Assembly: GCA_036023115.1 (NCBI GenBank) | Contig: JAYKKT010000055.1 | Coordinates: 10,608,501 to 10,672,500, forward strand | Direction of reading: 5' to 3' | DNA: 64,000 nucleotides | Source: Brasenia schreberi | Taxonomy: Eukaryota > Streptophyta > Magnoliopsida > Nymphaeales > Cabombaceae | The notes under the pieces: generated by a model | Databases searched by the model: none | Seen by the model: only the letters and a program-made list of their open reading frames with translations | Told to the model about the DNA's origin: nothing | Shown: positions 57,505-64,000 of the stretch, in pieces | How positions within the stretch are numbered: position 1 is the first letter of the stretch | Layout of the letters: each line of letters starts with the position of its first letter | Made by a program: the position numbers and the translations under genes

Positions 57505-59774
57505 TGCCAATTCTATAGATGTAAAAATTTTACTCCAAAGTCTATGTAGAGACTTGAAATAAGTTTTCAATCTATGTCGTTTTGCACAAGTATGCCAACT
57601 AGTTTGCTTAAACTAACAAAGATAGATTTTTTGACTTTAGGTAGCGATTGTGGCAAAGCGAGATCTTTTCGTCTTAGGCTTTCTTGAACCAGCGCTCAAG
57701 GGTCAACCTAGAAGCTTTGAGGAATGATTTAAACAGGTGTGTGTTTCTAAAATTCATTTTTGAAATCAACTTGAATCAACCAAAACGTGCACTTCGCTAT
57801 GAAAGGAAAATTTTCAAAGTTCTAAAAAATATAAACTAGTTCTGTTTTTAGAACTTGTTTTTGGATTTTTTTGAACAGCTTTATAATATCCAAAATTCAC
57901 AAAAATTTTATAGTAAGGAAACACGAATGTGGAGATTCTAGAACTATTTTTATTCTATTTTTGTGTTTGTGATTATATAGAATTAAATCAATAATTTGAC
58001 TCTGCTTAGACACTCAGAACTGATATGTTATAGAAATACAGAGATTCAAAAAAATGTTTGTATCTCAATGCACATAACTCTGATCTTTATGAACTTGGTC
58101 TTTTTGAAAATGTATGGATGTCAACTTTCCAATGAGATAAGTTTAGCTAAATTAGTTTACTACAAACAAAGTTATGGGATAATTACCCAAGCTCTATTGT
58201 AGAAAATACAGGTTTGACAGATTCAACTATGGATTTGTTTTATCTTCCTCGATTTTAATTACGTGGTTGCACGACCTTAAAATTCTTAAAAATTTTATCA
58301 CATGTGGGCTTGTGTGTTTTGATTAGTGTACCAAATTTCAAATCATTATAAGCAGAGAGACGAAAATAAAAAATAAAACATCAAACATATGCAGGATACT
58401 GAAAACAATTTTTTGTGTTTAAAACATACATGAATTCATTCGTCTGAAATTAAAAGACTAATCATAGCATATTTAAAGTAAATGATTGAAGAAAAATAAA
58501 TTAAAATATATTTATAGCTTAAGAATAGAGGAGATTAGAAGATATAAGAGGATATATCATATAGAGAGGTAGGAGAAACTTGAAATCAAACATGTAGAAT
58601 GCAGGAATGTAAAGGAATGAAATGGACAGTATTACGATGCTATTACATCATGGAGGGAGACAAATGATCCATTAATATAACCCCTTTGAATTGAATAGGA
58701 ATAAGGAGAGATTGAAGTAAGTAAAAGATGAGAATAAAACATTACAATCGGACCTTAGTGGGCGCCGGATATGGGTGAGGTAGGAAGGGATCGGCTCCTT
58801 CCTTCCTGCTCTCCTTTTTCTTCCTCTCTCTCTCTCTCTCTTTCTTTCCCTCTTCCTCTCTCTCTTGTTGTAGCTCTCCCTCTCACTCTTAGGCTCTCTA
58901 CACTCTTCCTTCAAAGTTGGAAATCAGCCCCCAAGATCTCTTTTTATAGGCCTCAAGGGGGGAAGGCCTAGAGCCTTCCACGGTTTAGATTGGGTGGGTA
59001 TTTGGAGCTCCCTCTTGATCCAATCCTTGGTTGGACGCAAGGCAATCACGTGGGCCTTCTTGATGGTCCCCTTGGTCAATGCTAGCCCAGTCCCATGTGG
59101 CTAGGTCGGCCAAGTGGCTCGGTCTAGCCTTAGTGCGGTCAAGTGGCTCAATCTAGCATGATGTGGTCAAGTGGCTTTCAGTACGACCAGCTAGACTTGA
59201 TTTGGTGCAACCGACTGGATGTAAATGGATGTGGCCTGACTAAGCTCAACTTGGGGCAGGCTTGTATCATATTTGATGGAGTCTTGGCTTGGTTCATGTC
59301 TTCATTTCGTTCCACTCATCGACTTGTTCGACTTGATTATAAATCGAGTCTTTTGCCTTTGACCCAGGCTCTTGATTTGGCCTAGAGCATCTTATTTTCA
59401 ACTTTCGTAGCCCATTGAAGACTAGGTCCTTCGTCTTGGTCCACATTTGGTGAATGAGCTTGGTCCTTACCCTCTTGTTGCCGCTTCGAGATCGGATTGG
59501 GATGCTTTGATTCCGTTCTTGGCCCTGAAATCATGCCTTCTTTCGGGATTTTCGGCAGGCTCCATCCTTATCCTCTTTCGAACCAATACAAATCTTATCT
59601 TTGTTTACCTTTTTAAAACTTGATTTTGAAACTTAAAACTTTAAATTTTAAAATATTTGTTTTTGATATTTTATGAAATTCGTAGGCCGTATTTAAATCA
59701 TGAATTTTTAAAATAGCCTTATGTTTTGAAACATGCTTGAATATGTTTTTGCAAAACATTTTGGGGTGTTTACA
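57505..59774 (-). mobile_element. Element D 5' LTR, 2270 bp
   Basis: TGTAAACACCCC at 59774 to CATCTATA at 57505 on the minus strand. Uninterrupted copy of the D LTR, with TATA (58942), GA-rich sense tract (58810-58870), GGGGTTATATTAAT and TGTAATAG repeats (about 58640-58683), the GCGCTCAAGGGTCAACC U5 motif (57690-57706) and the CTAGTTT/AAACTAA hairpin (57599-57616). Confidence 0.92.
58941..58949 (-). promoter_or_regulatory. TATA box of D 5' LTR
   Basis: The minus strand reads GGCCTATAAAAAGAGATC, the same context as the D 3' LTR and LTRs F and K. Confidence 0.65.
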
Positions 59775-59997
59775 ACAACCACATGTAGTGTGTCCTCGAC
59801 AACCTTCCTCATTGCTGCTTATTTTCTCTCACATCTAAATCCTAAACTAAAATAAAATACTTATAGATGTTTTATAACTTAAAGGACTAATATGTCCTTA
59901 CTTTAAGTATACTTAATAATTGGACCAAAAAATAATGGGAATGGAACCAAAATTCATTATCCGATATGACTCACATATGTTAAATAAAATTCTTCAT

Positions 59998-60290
59998 TGT
60001 TCACTTTTTCTCAAATAAAATGATAGTGAATCTCTATATGTTTTGTCCTCTCATATTGAACTGGATTTGAAACAATTTGAATAGTTGCCTTGCTGTCACT
60101 GAATAAGATAATAGGATGTTCACACTAAATTGTCAGCTTCATTAATAATGATTTCAATAAGAGACCTTCATGCATCCCTTATGCTATGGCTCTATACTCA
60201 GCTTCTGCACTAGATCTTGCAACTATAGTCTTTTTTTTGCTTTTCCAAGATACTACATTTCCACCTACTTTTGCAATATATGCTGAGATA
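59998..60290 (-). pseudogene. Ty1/copia RNase H remnant
   Basis: The minus strand reads VGGNVVSWKSKKKTIVARSS followed by AEAEYRAIA, a stop, then LLLKSLL, later LFSDSKATIQIVSNPVQYER and TKHIEIHYHFI. SSAEAEYRA, DSKAT and the NP..ERTKHIEI..HFI pattern are the hallmark of the copia RNase H at the end of the polyprotein. Three in-frame stops show that it is dead. It lies 220 bases from the D target site, outside D. The segment 59780-59997 may be its 3' flank or LTR, which I could not confirm. Confidence 0.88.
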
Positions 60291-60753
60291 GACTTATTCA
60301 AATTTTCGAGGATTAAATGATGACTACTATTCAACTATGCTTGTAAATTTTGTGGAACTTGTTCCTTACATTAAGTACACTATGCTTGTAAATTTTTGAA
60401 TATGTTCCTGTCTTATTTAACCTTGGAAACAAAAATATAGATGATATTGTGCAATTCTATATGCTTCCCTGAATTATAAATCTGTATGAGAAAAACAATT
60501 GTCTGTAATTCAGGCCACGCTGTCACTGGATGTGTCTGTGATATATGTGTGTCTGATCTGCCACATTTGCTTCATACAGTGTCAGGCAATTAAACCAGCA
60601 GAAAGAGAAGAAATCGCATGTGTTACTGTTGTTCTTCCTGCCACTATTGAATCGGTGACGAAGATAGGTTAGCAGTTCTACAAGCTTACTTATGTTCACA
60701 AGGTGAGTGCTCATAGCCTGATAGGCATGTGACTGTAAATGTGTTTAAATTCA
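60291..60753. other. No recognised gene
   Basis: Mixed-composition DNA, less AT-rich at 60500-60725. No exon can be supported. Confidence 0.4.
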
Positions 60754-60866
60754 AACGCTAGTAGGTAAAGGCTTTTATCTGATTTTCATGGAGGTCAGTA
60801 TGAGTTGGAACGCTAGTAGGTAAAGGCTTTTATCCGATTTTCATGATGGAGGTCAGTATGAGTTGG
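60754..60866. repeat. Tandem duplication of 55/58 bp
   Basis: AACGCTAGTAGGTAAAGGC begins at 60754 and again at 60809, each running to GAGGTCAGTATGAGTTGG. The second copy has three additional bases (ATG) before GAGGTC. Near-perfect identity implies a recent event. Confidence 0.92.
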
Positions 60867-61067
60867 ACTTTCCAGCTGCGAGCTTCACGGATTTAGGAGA
60901 ACATTATCGCTCTGTGACTGTCATAGGTGTCAAAAAATTAAATAAGTCTGAAAAATGGGAGTTCTAATGATTATGCAAGACATGGATACTAAAGTTTGTT
61001 TTTCCATAATTTTCTTTCTATTAATAATTCATGGGTTATATCACAGTGAAGACATCTAATATACATG

Positions 61068-61076
61068 TGTATATAC

Positions 61077-61107
<31 letters not shown>

Positions 61108-61122
61108 CATATATATACATAC

Positions 61123-61168
<46 letters not shown>

Positions 61169-61200
61169 GTATGTACATAGGCATGTATATATGTATGTAG
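61068..61200. repeat. TA/CATA microsatellite
   Basis: Runs of ATATATAC and ATACATATAT alternate for about 130 bp. Confidence 0.9.
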
Positions 61201-62206
61201 TGATAGTATCGATTTTTATTTTGATAATAGCGTAGCAAAGTCAATTTCTTTCCGGTGTTTCCATATATTCCTTTGCATCTGTTCATGCATTCATTTGCCG
61301 TGCCCCACTATAAAAGGATCTCTCTGTGCCACTGCTTGAAGCCCTGTTTCTTTTACTGGACCCTACTAATCATCGCCCAATTTCGGTCAAATTCAGGCCA
61401 TTTCGATGGTGAGCCAGAAAACAATATTGAGTTTTTCACTGTAAGTGGACGCAAGTGACTGATGGAGGCCTCTCCATCAACATTGAACACACTTAACCTG
61501 ATCCAGCATTCACATTCATCTCCATATATAATCAGAAGGAATCTAAGTCAGTAATGGGGTTCAATGTAAATAATAAACCATGCTAGAAAAAAAGTGTGGT
61601 TTTAGGAGTCTGACTAACCCTTTTCAATAAGAAAACTGTCTGGTGGAAGTTCATTATCAATCATGAAAATTTGAATCAGTGCCCACTTGATTATTGTAAA
61701 ATCCTTTTATTTTTAAGAGCAAAAGTAGTTTTAGAAAAATATCATCATAAATAAATGAAAACAAATTCAAAACCGAATCTTCTCTCATACTAAAGTAGGC
61801 TTCAGGAAATATTAGTCGTCAATGTTTTATATCTTGTATCATGCTGTTGTCCCAAAAAGAAAAACAACTTGTTTCATGTTAGCGGTTAACTCAAAAAAGC
61901 AGTCATGTTTTAGCATTTCTTTCAACACTTTTAAGGCATTCATCTATCTTTTTTAAAGCACTCCCCATCCTAACTCTCATATCTTTTATTAGAACTATAT
62001 TTGGCTTCACCTTCAAATGTCCAAACCACTTTAAGAAAGTTCAGCTCATTTTATTTTCTACCGGTGTCATGCCAATTTTTTGTGTAATGTGTTTAGAAGT
62101 TCAGTCATGCATATCTAAAGAAAGGGGTGATGATAACTAGCTTTTGGAGAGGTATCTGGCGGCCATTAAGCTAAACCATTTCTCTCTCTCACACACACAC
62201 AGAGAT
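61201..62206. other. Probable intronic or upstream DNA of the MED21 gene
   Basis: A TATAAAAGG at 61310 followed by an open frame to 61458 can be seen, but the frame has no recognised domain and does not match the MED21 N-terminus. Otherwise AT-rich with no signal. Confidence 0.3.
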
Positions 62207-63206
62207 TTGAAGTTGCATTCTTTGTTATAAATGCAGAATTTTATATTGCACTATTGATCTCTTGAGATGTGGTTTTGTGTGGAATGCCATTATTATACCA
62301 TATGGATGAATATGAATGTTTTCTTTAGAGGTCTACTCTTTCAATGGTGTTTACTCTTATAATGTCACAATACGGGGCGATCACAATACGATACACCTTA
62401 TTGTATCCCAATAGAGACTGTGTTAGCCTGTATTATGAGATACAAGTCATATCACATGATACATGTCATATCGCTCGTATCATAAAATACACCCTATTTT
62501 AAAAAATATCCTTTCTTGTAAAGAATTGAACTAATCTTCTTCCTTTTTTTAGACACATCTTACCTTAAAGAGTGATCTCCCAAGAATAACAATAAGGATC
62601 ATAAAATAAGTAGTTTTCAAAGTTCTATAGAATGAAAAAGGCAATTTCCTTCAATAACTTACCAATTATAATCATGTCTAGCATTGATAACTTACCAATT
62701 GTGACCACATCCAACATTAGTAGGTTGCACAACACAACTATCTTATCCTAAAAGGTGAACTCCCAAGAATAACAATAAGAACCATAAAAATAAGCAGTTT
62801 CTAAAGTTTTTAAGAATGAAACGGATAATTTCTTTCAACAACTTACCAGTTATGACCACGTCTAACATTGATATCACAAAATAGAAAACTAGTCTAACTT
62901 TGAATAGTTATTGATTTTTACTAATTTTTTAATTTTTCTTGATTTTAAAAGTATTTTAAAAAATTTATCGTATGATAAGGCACTATACAATACACCCATC
63001 TCAAAGAGAAAAATGATACACAATATGATACGGTATAAATAACACCACTTTTGAAGTTTTAGTCATTGAAGTTGCATTCTTTGTTACGGAAGGAGAATTT
63101 TCTATTGCACTATTTGATCTCTTGAGATGCAGTTTTGTGTGTGAATGCCATCATTTTACCATATAGATGAATGTGAATGTTTTCTCTAGTAGTAGTTATT
63201 TCAATG
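62207..63206. repeat. 141-bp direct repeats flanking a 718-bp segment
   Basis: 62207-62347 and 63066-63206 are about 141-bp imperfect direct copies (TTGAAGTTGCATTCTTTGTTA...GAATGTTTTCT.TAG...TTTCAATG). Between them lies a segment rich in ATACGATAC and GATACA phrases (62370-62495 and 62970-63030) plus a second duplication: CCCAAGAATAACAATAAG occurs at 62579 and 62762, a 183-bp offset. Confidence 0.8.
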
Positions 63207-63497
63207 TAGGTAAGTCACATGGGCACTTCTATAAGGTGCCATCTGAGTCCAACACACTTACTTCTCTCATGTCTCGCTCAGCATTAATTATTTAAATTAC
63301 TTTTTAGCTGAAATTTAACTTAAAAATAGTTTAGTGCAATATGGAGTGGCATTTTATGTTATACTGACTGGTTAAAACTTTATCTACGAATAATAACTTT
63401 TAGAAACTAAGCTTTTCTTCTTGTTTCATGAGACATTATAATATTGACTGACACTCAACACCCTTACCATAGCGTTTCTTGCTTTTAATTCCTTCAG

Positions 63498-63639
63498 TTC
63501 ACTGCAAAAAGATGCTCCTCCAGTTCGACTTTCGGCTAACTACCCTGAACCACCCTCTAGTAATGCTGCGGATGATATAACAAATATTGCAGAACAGCCC
63601 AAGATTATGAGTACTGCTATGGTTCGTGCTGCCAAGCAG
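63498..63639 (+). CDS. MED21: Exon of Mediator subunit 21 gene (partial)
   Basis: 142 nt: one base completing a codon, then 47 codons starting SLQKDAPPVRLSANYPEPPS and ending EQPKIMSTAMVRAAKQ. It is preceded by a pyrimidine-rich acceptor (TTTAATTCCTTCAG) and followed by CAG/GTCTG. The run QKDAPPVRLS.NYPEPP and the AAKQ end match the N-terminal third of plant MED21, a small coiled-coil protein that pairs with MED7 in the Mediator middle module and links transcription factors to RNA polymerase II in the nucleus. The start exon (upstream) and the next exon, expected to continue with FD.LVAALP, are not seen. Codon use is unbiased, unlike the decayed TE frames around it. Identification is from memory of the family. 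Confidence 0.85.
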
Positions 63640-64000
63640 GTCTGTTTCTTTATCGTTGATAATTGCATACAACCTTCTCCTGCAGGTTAAGTACCAAATC
63701 ATGCTTGTTAGTTTGTGCAACTCTGATGTATAGAGGAAAGTTACTCTACTCTAGTACCTTCTGAATCCATAATGGACTTGGTTTCTAATAATACAAGTGA
63801 CGTAACTTGCACTTCTCTAACTACTCTCTGTTTCTCTTTCCCTTACATATCAAGGATGCTTGTTTCAATCATAACTACCCAGTTTCCAGATTGGCTTCCA
63901 ATTTTATCTGTAAACTCTAGTAATTTGTTACAAACCCTTGACTGCAAAACTTAAGCAGTGAATAAGTGATACACTAGCACTCAATAGGAAGTAGAAATGT
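63640..64000 (+). other. Intron of MED21 (partial)
   Basis: Begins GTCTGTTTC and stays AT-rich to the window end. No acceptor followed by the expected next MED21 codons is found, so the intron runs off the window. Confidence 0.6.

Larger units (their letters stand above)
30118..59779 (-). mobile_element. Element D: 29.7-kb nested Tat-like retrotransposon with ACAAC target duplication
   Basis: LTRs lie at 30123-35219 (3' LTR, interrupted by E) and 57505-59774 (5' LTR). ACAAC occurs directly outside both ends (30118-30122 and 59775-59779), an exact 5-bp duplication that proves the two LTRs belong to one insertion. Inside are leader and PBS, gag N-terminus, RT/RNase H, aRNase H, an integrase C-terminal remnant, 3' UTR and polypurine tract. 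Removing A, E and F leaves about 9.9 kb. D is defective: no retropepsin motif, no integrase core, several stops. Confidence 0.92.

Noticed and set aside
61255..61458. TATAAAAGG followed by a 67-codon frame as the first exon of MED21 or another gene
   Set aside because: The translation does not resemble the MED21 N-terminus and has no domain. The TATA box alone is weak evidence.
63499..63720. Minus-strand frame over the MED21 exon
   Set aside because: Overlaps a clear plus-strand exon with splice sites and a family match.

Overview
This window is plant nuclear DNA, most likely from an angiosperm with a large genome. Almost all of it is LTR retrotransposon. The support is Ty3/gypsy polyproteins of the Tat type (reverse transcriptase, RNase H, a second archaeal-type RNase H, integrase), very long LTRs (about 2.3 to 3.6 kb), TG...CA-like termini, 5-bp target duplications, a Ty1/copia RNase H remnant, and one exon of a plant Mediator gene at the right edge. 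I cannot name the species. No rRNA, tRNA, CRISPR or bacterial feature was seen.

Left part (1-24654): a patchwork of LTR pieces. Positions 1-349 are the 3' end of a plus-strand LTR, 350-2704 a minus-strand LTR fragment of the same family, 2705-2981 a short LTR-start fragment. Positions 2982-6424 are AT-rich and mostly unassigned. Element C (6425-11220, minus) is an old, heavily broken Tat-like gag-pol. Element B (plus) keeps only its 3' UTR, polypurine tract and a 3.5-kb LTR (11749-16192). A minus-strand LTR fragment (16193-18088) and three consecutive plus-strand LTR 3' portions (18311-22840) follow. Positions 22841-24654 are unassigned.

Middle: a solo LTR (G, 24655-28116, minus) flanked by a perfect GTTAC duplication, then 2 kb unassigned.

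Right part (30123-59774): one nest. Host element D (minus) has LTRs at both ends and a perfect ACAAC duplication outside them. Inside it lie three later insertions: solo LTR E (31528-34329) in the D 3' LTR, LTR F (35372-38243) in the D 3' UTR, and the 14-kb element A (43361-57453, minus) in the D leader. D lacks a recognisable protease and has an in-frame loss of the integrase core. A keeps PR, RT, RNase H, aRNase H and IN but has lost its PBS and most of gag, carries stop codons, and has a triplicated 805-bp block that repeats the polypurine tract/U3 junction.

Far right (59775-64000): genic DNA with a Ty1/copia RNase H remnant, small duplications, a TA-rich microsatellite, and exon 63498-63639, which encodes part of Mediator subunit MED21 on the plus strand. 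The exon's neighbours are not in view, so much of the window may be a TE-expanded intron or upstream flank of that gene.

The most interesting non-genic signal is that LTRs of clearly different families share structured modules: a GGAG/CTCC hairpin between two TTGTAATA copies, and a U5 series of hairpins whose stems covary between families. The long LTRs also hold minisatellites with a GAGC/GCTC hairpin in each unit, degenerate TTAGG arrays, a GGATTT array and a conserved 95-codon sense ORF.
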